Shown one piece after another: positions 1 to 7,471 of a stretch of 30,287 nucleotides of DNA. Each line of letters starts with the position of its first letter. Within the stretch, counting starts at the first letter, position 1. The position numbers and the translations under genes are program-made. The stretch covers positions 2,826-33,112 of the forward strand of contig DANZ01000044.1 in the NCBI GenBank assembly GCA_002501695.1, written 5' to 3'. The DNA is from Methanolobus sp. UBA474 (GTDB lineage: Archaea; Halobacteriota; Methanosarcinia; Methanosarcinales; Methanosarcinaceae). The notes under the pieces were generated by a model that ran no database searches, was not told where the DNA came from, and worked only from the letters and a program-made list of their open reading frames with translations.

Positions 1-1179
1 TCAGTTTATCCGGCCGTAAGGGCTTTCATCATAGTATTGCAGAAACTCATCAACAGCCGATGTGTTCGATCCGGAGCCAAAGAGCAGGCTTGAGAGGGTT
101 GGCTTGTTCATGTAAACGACCACAGGCTCACCCTGTATGCCTCCAAGCTCCGAAGCCCTGTTAATAGCATAATATAAGTTGCCTAATTCATCCACAAGGC
201 CCAGTTCCTTAGCTTTCTGCCCGGTATAGATCCTGCCGTCTGCCAGGTCTTTCACATCCTCAAGGCTCATGTTCCTGCTGTCTGCCACATCATGTATGAA
301 GTGACCGTATACTTCAAGAACGACTTCATTAGCGTATTCTTTCTCATCGTCCGAAAGCCCGCGCCACGAGCCCCCCATATCCTTGAACTCGCCGGATTTC
401 GCCACGTATATCTCTACCCCTTCCTGTTCATAATACGCAGAATTGTTCTCGAACGTCCATATAGTGCCGATGCTTCCGGTCATGGTCGATGGGTTGGCGA
501 CTATCAGGTCTGCAGGTGCTGACAGGTGGTAAGCTGCACTGGCTGCGACGTCTCCCATGGATACCACCACAGGTATCCCGCTTTCACTGGCCCTTCTTAC
601 CTCCGTATATACCTCCTCGCCGGCAGTGGACGACCCGCCGGGACTGTTGATCCGCAGGACTATGGCTTTTATATCTGTGTCACTTGTCGCTTCTCTTATA
701 TTGGCCGAGATATCCTCTGAAGTTGCATACCCAAGCCCGCCTGGTATGCTGCTTGTAAGCAGTGTTCCCTGTACATAGATGACCGCAACCTTGTCATTTG
801 ATGTGTAAAGTTCTCCGCTGAGCGCCTGATACATCAGGGCAAAGCTTGAGCCGATGACAAGTAAAAGTATAGCGGCAATAGTAATATATTGCCATTTGCG
901 GCTTTTCTTCTTAACTGCAGATGTCTCCTCTGTATAGGGCTTTTTGGAGAGTGCTTCTCTATCCTCATATCCTGCATGTTCATCTTTTTGCCCGGTCCAT
1001 GCAGGGATCTGCGGGTCCTGCACGGCAGCATGCTCTTCCTTCATACTGCCAGCACTGCTCTCAGGTACGTTTTGCTGGCTCGCATCTTCTTTCTTCGTAT
1101 TTCCGTAAGAATAGGGATAAATGTGATATTCAGCATCATCCACAGGACTATCACTGCTGTCAGGATTTTTTTCACTCAT
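1..1179 (-). CDS. sppA: Signal peptide peptidase SppA, archaeal type (S49 family)
   Basis: Membrane serine protease that degrades cleaved signal peptides. Reading from the ATG at 1179 gives 392 residues. A long, acidic, low-complexity N-terminus (about 1-95) is followed by a single membrane span (about 96-120) and an S49 protease domain. In the domain I see GxGGSS-like substrate-loop residues after RINSPGG, the likely nucleophile Ser214 in GDVAASAAY, the TGSIGTI stretch, and the likely general base Lys266 in SGEFKDMG, which is the Ser/Lys dyad of the family. The start was chosen because AGGATGG lies upstream of the ATG at 1179; an in-frame extension to 1242 has no support. The gene diverges from metG and a TATA-like TTTTAATATAC sits near 1213-1222. 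The hydrophilic pre-membrane extension is longer than in minimal archaeal SppA. The family call is firm; the function of the extension is unknown. Confidence 0.93.
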   Translation of the reverse strand: MSEKNPDSSDSPVDDAEYHIYPYSYGNTKKEDASQQNVPESSAGSMKEEHAAVQDPQIPAWTGQKDEHAGYEDREALSKKPYTEETSAVKKKSRKWQYITIAAILLLVIGSSFALMYQALSGELYTSNDKVAVIYVQGTLLTSSIPGGLGYATSEDISANIREATSDTDIKAIVLRINSPGGSSTAGEEVYTEVRRASESGIPVVVSMGDVAASAAYHLSAPADLIVANPSTMTGSIGTIWTFENNSAYYEQEGVEIYVAKSGEFKDMGGSWRGLSDDEKEYANEVVLEVYGHFIHDVADSRNMSLEDVKDLADGRIYTGQKAKELGLVDELGNLYYAINRASELGGIQGEPVVVYMNKPTLSSLLFGSGSNTSAVDEFLQYYDESPYGRIN

Positions 1180-1245
1180 CGGTAATTTCCATCCTGCATT
1201 TAAAATGAGCCTGTATATTAAAATAGCTTGTGTAGTTTGCAAGCG

Positions 1246-1260
1246 AAATATATTTTATAA
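1246..1260 (+). promoter_or_regulatory. Probable TATA box for metG
   Basis: The AT-only tract AAATATATTTTATAA lies about 56 bases before the metG ATG, leaving room for a leader that contains GGAG at 1305-1308, seven bases before the start codon. The assignment rests on resemblance to archaeal TATA elements only. Confidence 0.45.
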
Positions 1261-1315
1261 TGGCAGGCAATGAACATGGGATATATTCACTATATTGCTA
1301 TAACGGAGAAAACAC

Positions 1316-3349
1316 ATGTCAAATCCTTCTGATAAAGCCGTGCTTGTCACATGCGGGCTCCCCTATGCTAACGGGAAGGCCCATGTTGGGCACCTGCGAA
1401 CATACATACCTGCAGATATCTACGTGAGGTCCCTTAAGAAAAGCGGGAGGGAAGCTGTCTTCATATGCGGTTCTGATACCCACGGCACACCTATTGTCGT
1501 GAATGCCGAAGAGATGGGCATCAAACCAAAGGAGCTGGTGCAGAAATACCATGCGCACTTCGATGGGATCTTCAAAAAAATGGGTGTGATGTTCGATGCT
1601 TTCGGCACAACCGATGACCCGGAGAACCACAACCGTACAACAGACATTGTGAACCGGCTGATAGATAAGGGATATGTATATCCGAAGATCATCGAGATAG
1701 CCTACTGTCCCAAATGTGATCGTTTCCTGCCTGACAGGTATGTGCAGGGCATATGCCCCAACTGCGGCAAGGAGGCCCGCGGGGACGAATGCGATCAGGG
1801 ATGCGGCAAGCACCTTGAACCGGGCGAGCTCAGGGAGCCCTTATGCATCACCTGCAAAGGTCCTGCAGAGTACAAAAAGCAGGAGCACTTCTTCTTCAGG
1901 CTTTCCGACTTCAGGGATTTCCTGCTCGGGCACCTGGAAACACTGGGCGGGACGATCAATGCGAAGAACTATGCCATAGGCTGGGTAAAGCAGGAACTGA
2001 CCGACTGGTGTATAACCAGGAACCTTGAATGGGGTGTCAGGTTCCCGGGACACGATGACCTTGTGGTCTATGTCTGGGTGGATGCTCCCATAGGATATAT
2101 CGCATTTACCGAGCAGTGGGCAAAGGCTGCCAACGGTGACTGGGAAAAGTTCTGGAAAGGGGACTGTCCCATAGTCCATTTCATCGGCGGAGATATCATT
2201 TACCATCACTGCATCTTCTGGCCTGCCATGCTCAAGGGCGCTGACTACAGCCAGCCTTCTGCTGTTGTGGCTTCAGGCATGGTCAAGATCGAGGACCGGA
2301 AGTTCTCAAAAAGCCGTGGCTATGTTGTATGGGTCGAGGAGGATTACCTTGACCAGGGTTTCCACCCTGATCTTCTGAGATATTATCTTGCAAGCTACAC
2401 CTCTCATACAAAGGAGGTCAACTTCTCGTGGAAGATCTTCCAGGATAAGATAAATACGGAACTTGTAGGTGTTTTCGGCAATTTCCTGTACCGGAACCTT
2501 CTCTTCGCATACAAGAACTTCGGGGAGATCCCTGCAGGAGATATCGACCGGGAAACACTGGATCAGATAAAGCTCACCATTGAAGAGGTCTCAAGGGCAA
2601 CGGATGAATATGAGTTCAAGAAGGCTGCTGATACTGCAATGGCACTGGCTTCCTATGGCAACTCCTACTTCCAGTCCAATGAACCCTGGAAGCTCATAAA
2701 AGAGGACCGTGATGCATGTGGAAAGGTCATCAGGAACTGCGTGCAGATAGCAAAAGCGCTCATACTGCTCTTTGAGCCCGTGCTCCCCGGCAGGATGGAA
2801 GAGGCCTGGACACAGATAGGTATGGAGACGGACGTGCACAGTGCAACATATGATGAGGCTTTCGTCCCTGTCACAGCCGGTACTGTACTGAATATGCCGC
2901 AGATCCTTTTCACCAAGGTCGAGGATGACAGGATAACAGAGATGGATAAGATCCTCTCTCAGCGTGTGAAGGTGGCCATGGCAAAGGAGTCAGGCAAACA
3001 GGAAACTGTTGCAGAGTACAAGGCGCCCATCGAATACGATGACTTCGCGAAACTGGATATCAGGGTAGGAAAGATCGTCTCTGCTGAACGGATAAAGAAA
3101 TCCAACAAGCTCCTGCGCGTCCTGGTGGATATCGGTGACGAGTCTCCCAGACAGGTCGTTGCAGGCCTTGCCGAATATTACAAGCCTGAGGAAATGGTCG
3201 GGAAGACGGTCAATGTGCTTGTCAACCTCAAACCTGTGAAGCTATGCGGCGTCGAGTCCCAGGGAATGATCCTTGCAGCGGAGCTCGGGGAAAATGTCGC
3301 TCTGCTGACAACAGACAAGGAAATGGGTCCCGGATCTTCCGTAAAATAA
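1316..3349 (+). CDS. metG: Methionyl-tRNA synthetase with C-terminal tRNA-binding domain
   Basis: Charges tRNA-Met with methionine in the cytoplasm. The 677-residue protein has the class I signature HVGH at 23-26 and KFSKS at 329-333. Between them are two zinc-knuckle pairs (CPKC, CPNC, then CDQGC and CITC), as in the multi-zinc MetRS class. The C-terminal 100 residues (about 575-677, starting FAKLDIRVGKIV) form the Trbp111-like OB fold that binds tRNA. This fused tail is present in many but not all archaeal MetRS, some of which carry it as a separate gene. The ATG start has GGAG seven bases upstream. The gene stands alone, divergent from sppA, and ends before a strong hairpin. Nothing is missing from the catalytic core. 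Confidence 0.98.
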   Translation: MSNPSDKAVLVTCGLPYANGKAHVGHLRTYIPADIYVRSLKKSGREAVFICGSDTHGTPIVVNAEEMGIKPKELVQKYHAHFDGIFKKMGVMFDAFGTTDDPENHNRTTDIVNRLIDKGYVYPKIIEIAYCPKCDRFLPDRYVQGICPNCGKEARGDECDQGCGKHLEPGELREPLCITCKGPAEYKKQEHFFFRLSDFRDFLLGHLETLGGTINAKNYAIGWVKQELTDWCITRNLEWGVRFPGHDDLVVYVWVDAPIGYIAFTEQWAKAANGDWEKFWKGDCPIVHFIGGDIIYHHCIFWPAMLKGADYSQPSAVVASGMVKIEDRKFSKSRGYVVWVEEDYLDQGFHPDLLRYYLASYTSHTKEVNFSWKIFQDKINTELVGVFGNFLYRNLLFAYKNFGEIPAGDIDRETLDQIKLTIEEVSRATDEYEFKKAADTAMALASYGNSYFQSNEPWKLIKEDRDACGKVIRNCVQIAKALILLFEPVLPGRMEEAWTQIGMETDVHSATYDEAFVPVTAGTVLNMPQILFTKVEDDRITEMDKILSQRVKVAMAKESGKQETVAEYKAPIEYDDFAKLDIRVGKIVSAERIKKSNKLLRVLVDIGDESPRQVVAGLAEYYKPEEMVGKTVNVLVNLKPVKLCGVESQGMILAAELGENVALLTTDKEMGPGSSVK

Positions 3350-3370
3350 AAGAGCGGAAATAAAGGTTAT

Positions 3371-3391
3371 TGACGGGCGATTTGCCCGTCA
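3371..3391. terminator. Hairpin between convergent metG and CYTH genes
   Basis: TGACGGGC, a five-base loop GATTT, then GCCCGTCA forms a perfect 8-bp stem in the 72-base gap between two convergent genes. It could serve as a terminator or mRNA 3'-end stabiliser for both transcripts. It has no long T tract, so the role is inferred from position and symmetry. Confidence 0.55.
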
Positions 3392-3421
3392 GGGATCTGT
3401 ATGATATGTCAGTGACCTGTT

Positions 3422-3952
3422 CTATTTTCCAAGTACCATCTCAAGGTACGATGTCCTGATGGATTCGCTCCCGTGAATGTCCATTTTCTCTAAAAGGCCA
3501 AAAATGCGTCCCCTGTGAAACCCTATATCCAGGTCCGGGTCGGCATCAGCCATCAGTTCGATCTCTATGAATTCCCCAAGACCATCCACTTTGTCAAGAC
3601 AGATGATGAAATCCTGATATCTGAAGATCTCCCTGGACTTGCGGACATGCCCCGACTGTGTGAATCCAAGAGACAGAAGAATGCTGCGAGCGGCATCATC
3701 TTCAACTATGGTCTCGAACTCTTCGCGGGTCTTGGATATCGTATCCAGCTTCCTGCCCTTATAGGTGAGCACGGACGCACCATTAACGCAGCGTATCCTG
3801 AGTGCCTCGTCGGTCTTTGCGAAATCCCGATGAGGAGCGTTGTAGTAGGTGTCGGATTGTTTCTCGACACCTATAAAACGTGCGCCCATTTGCGCAAGTG
3901 CATCCTTTACCTGCCGGTGGCCGGCGCGGACCTTTACCTCTATCTCTATCAT
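3422..3952 (-). CDS. CYTH domain protein (CyaB/ThTPase-like)
   Basis: A 176-residue CYTH (triphosphate tunnel) protein. The N-terminal metal/phosphate motif EIEVK is at residues 3-7. Further tunnel residues follow: the YYNAPHRDF segment, EALRIR, YKGRK, and the Glu-rich strand GLGEFIEIELMAD near residue 125. Known members are class IV adenylate cyclases, thiamine triphosphatases and inorganic triphosphatases; sequence alone does not separate these. The start codon is one base from the stop of the DUF35 gene upstream, so it is almost certainly co-transcribed as the last gene of the HMG-CoA synthase operon. That placement is unexpected for a triphosphatase; a role in handling a phosphorylated intermediate or cofactor of isoprenoid synthesis is only a guess. 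The family call is secure, the substrate unknown. Confidence 0.85.
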   Translation of the reverse strand: MIEIEVKVRAGHRQVKDALAQMGARFIGVEKQSDTYYNAPHRDFAKTDEALRIRCVNGASVLTYKGRKLDTISKTREEFETIVEDDAARSILLSLGFTQSGHVRKSREIFRYQDFIICLDKVDGLGEFIEIELMADADPDLDIGFHRGRIFGLLEKMDIHGSESIRTSYLEMVLGK

Positions 3953-3953
3953 G

Positions 3954-4343
3954 TTATGCCGGAACGAACTTTGTACCGTAATAGATCATACCGCGCTCAC
4001 CGCTCTGGCCAAGTCTCCTGAACACCGGTCTGACCTTCAGGCCGATGTGCATTTCTTTGGGGTCGCCGACTATCTGGCTTGTGAGCCTTGGTCCCTCTTC
4101 CAGCTGGACAATGCCAAGCACGTAGGGGGTCTGTCCTTCGAAGCCTTCTGCTGCTGCATGTATGACGGTGTAGGTCACCAGTTCACCGTTGCCGTTGAAC
4201 TTGAAGTCGCCTATCTGGCCTTCACGCCTGCAGGAAGGGCATACGTTGCGGGGAGGGTAGAAGTATTCCTCGCATGTCTTACAGTAGGTACCAACCAGAT
4301 TATACCTGGCTATCTGTTTTCTCCAAAATCTCGGTACTGACAT
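3954..4343 (-). CDS. DUF35 Zn-ribbon/OB-fold scaffold protein of the thiolase-HMGS complex
   Basis: A 129-residue protein with an N-terminal rubredoxin-like zinc ribbon (TYCKTC ... CPSC, about residues 19-40) and a C-terminal OB fold (roughly 50-125, including YTVIHAA and YVLGIVQLEEG). In methanogens this DUF35 protein is known to bridge acetoacetyl-CoA thiolase and HMG-CoA synthase, sharing a CoA-binding channel so that acetoacetyl-CoA passes directly between active sites. The operon order here (HMGS, thiolase, DUF35) fits that complex exactly. The ribosome binding site is a textbook GGTGATC just before the ATG, and the gene begins four bases after the thiolase stop. The protein itself is not expected to be an enzyme. 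Confidence 0.92.
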   Translation of the reverse strand: MSVPRFWRKQIARYNLVGTYCKTCEEYFYPPRNVCPSCRREGQIGDFKFNGNGELVTYTVIHAAAEGFEGQTPYVLGIVQLEEGPRLTSQIVGDPKEMHIGLKVRPVFRRLGQSGERGMIYYGTKFVPA

Positions 4344-4347
4344 GTGA

Positions 4348-5520
4348 TCACCTGTTCCTCGAGAGGATATGTACGACAGCAGTTGCGCCGGAGCCGCCCA
4401 CGTTATGGGTCATCCCGATCTCTGCGCCATCTACCTGGCGTTTGCCTGCTTCGCCGCGCAGCTGCTGAACGATCTCAACAGCCTGTTTGATGCCTGTTGC
4501 GCCCACAGGGTGTCCGCAGGCCTTGAGACCTCCGGAAGTGTTCACAGGTATCCTTCCGCCGATGGCCGTTTCTCCCTGCTGTGTTACTTTTCCACCCTCG
4601 CCCTTCTTTGCAAAGCCAAGGTCCTCGATGGCACATATCTCTGCTATCGTGAAACAGTCATGGACTTCTACCAGGTCGATATCCCTGGGTCCCAGTCCTG
4701 CCATCTCATAAGCGCGTCTGCCTGCAACCACAGAAGCTTCCAGTGTCGTGATATCCCTGCGGTCATGGAGCGCAATGGTATCGCTTGCCTGCCCGGTTCC
4801 CTTTACATATATCGGGGTGTCGGTGTATTCGTGTGCAATATCTGCAGGTGCCAGTATGAGGGCTGATGCGCCGTCCGTTATGGGTGAGCAGTCAAAGATA
4901 TGCAGTGGGTCTGCTACCATTATGGAGTTCAGCACTGCATCCACTGTGATCGGGCTTCTGTACTGTGCGATAGGATTGAACTGACCGTTGTAGTGGTTCT
5001 TTACAGCAACTTCAGCAAGCTGCTCGCTTGTAGTACCATACTGATGCATGTGCAGCCTTGCTATCATGGCATAGAGGCCCGGGAAAGTTGCTCCCATGAT
5101 GCCTTCCCATTCCCTGTCAGCTGCTGCAGCCAGGGCGGATGATGCTTTGGATGCGGGTACATCTGTCATTTTCTCCACGCCTGCGGCAATGACGATGTCA
5201 TCCATTCCTGAGGCTACAGCGCAGATAGCCTGCCTCAAAGCCAGTCCTCCGGAAGCGCATGCCGCTTCCACACGTGTGGAAGGTACATGCAGGTTCTTTG
5301 CCAGACCGGAATAATCCGCTATAAGTGCACCTATATGTTCCTGTTCGACGAACTGTCCGCCGCTCATGTTCCCGACGAACATGGAATCTATCTTCTCGCC
5401 TGCCACGCCTGCATCTTCAACCGCGCCGACACCAGCTTCCACAACAAGGTCCCTGAAAGAGCGGTCCCACTGTTCGCCAAAGAGTGTGTTCTTCACACCA
5501 ATGATCGCTACTTCTCTCAT
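4348..5520 (-). CDS. Acetyl-CoA acetyltransferase (thiolase), mevalonate pathway
   Basis: Condenses two acetyl-CoA to acetoacetyl-CoA, the first step towards mevalonate and archaeal lipids. The 390-residue protein has the nucleophile Cys88 in VEAACASGG, a catalytic His in EVHDCFTIAE and the C-terminal GGLKACGHPVGATG loop with the second Cys/His pair. Its divergence from bacterial PhaA-type thiolases and its placement between HMGS and DUF35 identify it as the archaeal SCP2-like thiolase of the three-protein complex. The GAGGTG ribosome binding site precedes the ATG, and the HMGS gene ends nine bases upstream. The equilibrium of this reaction is unfavourable, which is why channelling by its partners matters. 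Confidence 0.95.
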   Translation of the reverse strand: MREVAIIGVKNTLFGEQWDRSFRDLVVEAGVGAVEDAGVAGEKIDSMFVGNMSGGQFVEQEHIGALIADYSGLAKNLHVPSTRVEAACASGGLALRQAICAVASGMDDIVIAAGVEKMTDVPASKASSALAAAADREWEGIMGATFPGLYAMIARLHMHQYGTTSEQLAEVAVKNHYNGQFNPIAQYRSPITVDAVLNSIMVADPLHIFDCSPITDGASALILAPADIAHEYTDTPIYVKGTGQASDTIALHDRRDITTLEASVVAGRRAYEMAGLGPRDIDLVEVHDCFTIAEICAIEDLGFAKKGEGGKVTQQGETAIGGRIPVNTSGGLKACGHPVGATGIKQAVEIVQQLRGEAGKRQVDGAEIGMTHNVGGSGATAVVHILSRNR

Positions 5521-5529
5521 CTTTACACC

Positions 5530-6579
5530 TCACGCTAACCTTATCTTTCCTTTATGCCTTGCATACTTTGCATAATCCGCGTATATCGGGTTTGCAAGAA
5601 GTTCTTCTACCTTGGGTGCATTATTGCGTATCTCTTCGATCCTGTCGGTGACCGTTATGCTGAAGGCGTCTCCGCCGGCACCGGACCCGAAAGCAGTTGC
5701 AAATATACGGTCCCCCGGTTTTGCCTGGTCCAGTGTTGCCGCTATTCCCATCATGCAGGAGCCAGAGTAAGTGTTCCCGAGCCTTGGGACGACAAGACCC
5801 GGCTTGATCTGCTCCTTGCTGAATCCCAGCATTGAGGCCGCACGTGAAGGGAATTTCCCGTTTGGCTGGTGGAACACAGCATAATCATAATCTGTAGGCT
5901 TGGTACCAATCTTTTCCATAAGCCCCTTTGCAGCATTGGTGACGTGCTTGAAGTAGCCCGGCTCACCTGTGAAACGCCCCCCGTGTTCCGGATATGGCAT
6001 GCCTTCACGCCTCCAGAAGTCAGGTGTGTCCGTTGTGAATGAGTAGGTATCTTCTATGATAGCTGCAAGCTCCGATTCCTTGTTGCCTATAACATAGGCC
6101 ACTCCGCCTGCGGCTGCAGTATATTCGAGTGCGTCCCCGGGTGCCCCCTGGGCGACATCTGCACCGATAGCCATGCCAAGGTCTATCATGCCCGAGGAGA
6201 CAAGACCCATACAGGCCTGGATAGCAGCGGTACCTGCCTTACAGGCAAACTCGAAGTCAGCAGCCGTCAGCACAGGTGTGGCACCCACTGCCTCGGCGAC
6301 TATTGTACTTGTGGGCTTCACGGCATATGGGTGGCTCTCTGAACCTGTATACACCGCACCTATTCTCTGTGGATCGATACCTGCCCTTTTCACAGCCGCC
6401 CTTGCAGCTTCTACTGCCATGGTAGCCGTATCTTCATCCACATCGGGAAATGATTTTTCAAATACCATTAATCCTGCTTTTAATATTTCCGCATCGTCTC
6501 CCCATACACGGGCGATGTCTTCTATTTTTATCCTATATCGAGGTATATAGGCACCATATGAGACTATCCCTACGCTCAT
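5530..6579 (-). CDS. Hydroxymethylglutaryl-CoA synthase, archaeal
   Basis: Adds acetyl-CoA to acetoacetyl-CoA to make HMG-CoA for the mevalonate pathway. The protein has 349 residues, the usual length for archaeal HMGS and shorter than eukaryotic forms. Visible catalytic residues are a Glu near 81 (TGSESH), the acyl-accepting Cys113 in FEFACKAGTAA, and the His in AVFHQPNG (about 235). The SGSCMMGIAA and GSGAGGDAFS stretches near the C-terminus match the family. It is the first enzyme gene after the XRE regulator, 18 bases downstream of that gene's stop, with a GGTG ribosome binding site. It is probably regulated through that gene. Confidence 0.96.
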   Translation of the reverse strand: MSVGIVSYGAYIPRYRIKIEDIARVWGDDAEILKAGLMVFEKSFPDVDEDTATMAVEAARAAVKRAGIDPQRIGAVYTGSESHPYAVKPTSTIVAEAVGATPVLTAADFEFACKAGTAAIQACMGLVSSGMIDLGMAIGADVAQGAPGDALEYTAAAGGVAYVIGNKESELAAIIEDTYSFTTDTPDFWRREGMPYPEHGGRFTGEPGYFKHVTNAAKGLMEKIGTKPTDYDYAVFHQPNGKFPSRAASMLGFSKEQIKPGLVVPRLGNTYSGSCMMGIAATLDQAKPGDRIFATAFGSGAGGDAFSITVTDRIEEIRNNAPKVEELLANPIYADYAKYARHKGKIRLA

Positions 6580-6597
6580 TTTTACACCATTTTAATT

Positions 6598-7338
6598 TTA
6601 TTCCATAACATGATACTCGCTGTATTTTTTCAATGCAGCTACCATTTCGTCAATATCCATCGTCGTTGCAAGAAGGGGAATCCTGTCTATCTCGGCCATT
6701 TTCTTTGCCATCATGTGCACCTCACTTCCACGAAGACCGTGCATGACCACAGCCCCCGGTTTGAGATTGGTTACCCTGATGGCTACCATTGGTGATTTAC
6801 CGGTGGTGACCTTGGTGAATACCATTGCACGTTCCGTACTCCACCCATACAGTTTCTGGAATTCATGAGAGGAAAGTTCCAGAATGGCTTTTTTGCTGTC
6901 AACGACAGTAAATCCGTATAATGGCTTCTCAATGCCTTTATGTACTATATCGGCTTCTATAAGGCTTGCAAGTTTTGCCACCTGGATGGGGAAAGTGTAC
7001 TCATAGGTGGCGTAAATGGCCTTTGATGTCTTCTCACTAAAAAGCATCCCCTCATAAGCATGAATCTTCTGCCCCCCGCGCTGGGCGTCTATCTCAAGGA
7101 GAGCCTCGACTATCCTGCTGACTATGAGCGTACCAGGGGATTTCCTCCTGCCGCTCTCATAATCGCTGATAACCGAAGGTGATACTCTCAGATAGCCAGA
7201 CAGGTCTGTTTGGGCAATCTCGAAGTTCAACCGCCATTTCTTTAACGCCTCACCAGGCTTCTCGGACAAGGTGATCTCGCCTGCCATCTTTTCTGCCAGA
7301 CGCTGACGGACCATTCCATGCGATTCTTCTTCCTTCAT
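6598..7338 (-). CDS. XRE-type transcriptional regulator of the HMGS operon
   Basis: A 246-residue protein with a Cro/CI helix-turn-helix at about residues 28-82 (recognition helix region SPSVISDYESGRRKSP). A larger C-terminal domain of about 150 residues contains AYEGMLFSEKTSKAIYATYEYTFP and a conserved HGLRGSEVHMMAKKMAE stretch. This architecture is common in euryarchaea directly upstream of HMG-CoA synthase; the C-terminal domain may sense a ligand, but none is visible. Two starts are possible: the ATG at 7338, or the ATG at 7314 with AAGGAAG upstream. The gene heads the mevalonate operon and diverges from a Cas4-like gene across an operator-like palindrome, so autoregulation is likely. The HTH call is firm; the target is inferred from position. 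Confidence 0.88.
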   Translation of the reverse strand: MKEEESHGMVRQRLAEKMAGEITLSEKPGEALKKWRLNFEIAQTDLSGYLRVSPSVISDYESGRRKSPGTLIVSRIVEALLEIDAQRGGQKIHAYEGMLFSEKTSKAIYATYEYTFPIQVAKLASLIEADIVHKGIEKPLYGFTVVDSKKAILELSSHEFQKLYGWSTERAMVFTKVTTGKSPMVAIRVTNLKPGAVVMHGLRGSEVHMMAKKMAEIDRIPLLATTMDIDEMVAALKKYSEYHVME

Positions 7339-7363
7339 GCTTCACTTTCCTAAGGATAGATTC

Positions 7364-7404
7364 ACATATATATTTAACGAATACCTATTCGTCAATTGAC
7401 GAAT
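7364..7404. promoter_or_regulatory. Divergent control region with ATTCGT/ACGAAT operators
   Basis: On the minus strand TTAAATATATATG (7376-7364) is a good TATA element for the XRE regulator. Immediately upstream are three half-sites: ACGAAT at 7377-7382, ATTCGT at 7387-7392 and ACGAAT at 7399-7404. The last two form the perfect 18-bp palindrome ATTCGTCAATTGACGAAT (7387-7404). The first two form a second inverted pair spaced by four bases. The site abuts the BRE/TATA of the regulator, a position suited to autorepression. Binding by the XRE protein is inferred from proximity. Confidence 0.65.
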
Positions 7405-7436
7405 GCATAATTTCCACACAGAATCAAATCATCTGA

Positions 7437-7447
7437 TTATATATATT
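7437..7447 (+). promoter_or_regulatory. Probable TATA box for the Cas4-like gene
   Basis: TTATATATATT lies about 30 bases before the ATG at 7472. Transcription would begin close to that ATG, suggesting a leaderless mRNA; no ribosome binding site is visible in front of it. Confidence 0.5.
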
Positions 7448-7471
7448 ATGTTCTATATCCTCTATAAAAAT

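Noticed and set aside
2790..2803. GGCAGGAT in metG as another copy of the FilR1 leader site
   Set aside because: Only one half-site is present without the inverted partner, so it is likely chance within coding sequence.
3515..4021. 168-codon plus-strand frame across the CYTH and DUF35 genes
   Set aside because: It spans two real minus-strand genes and their junction, with no recognisable protein features.
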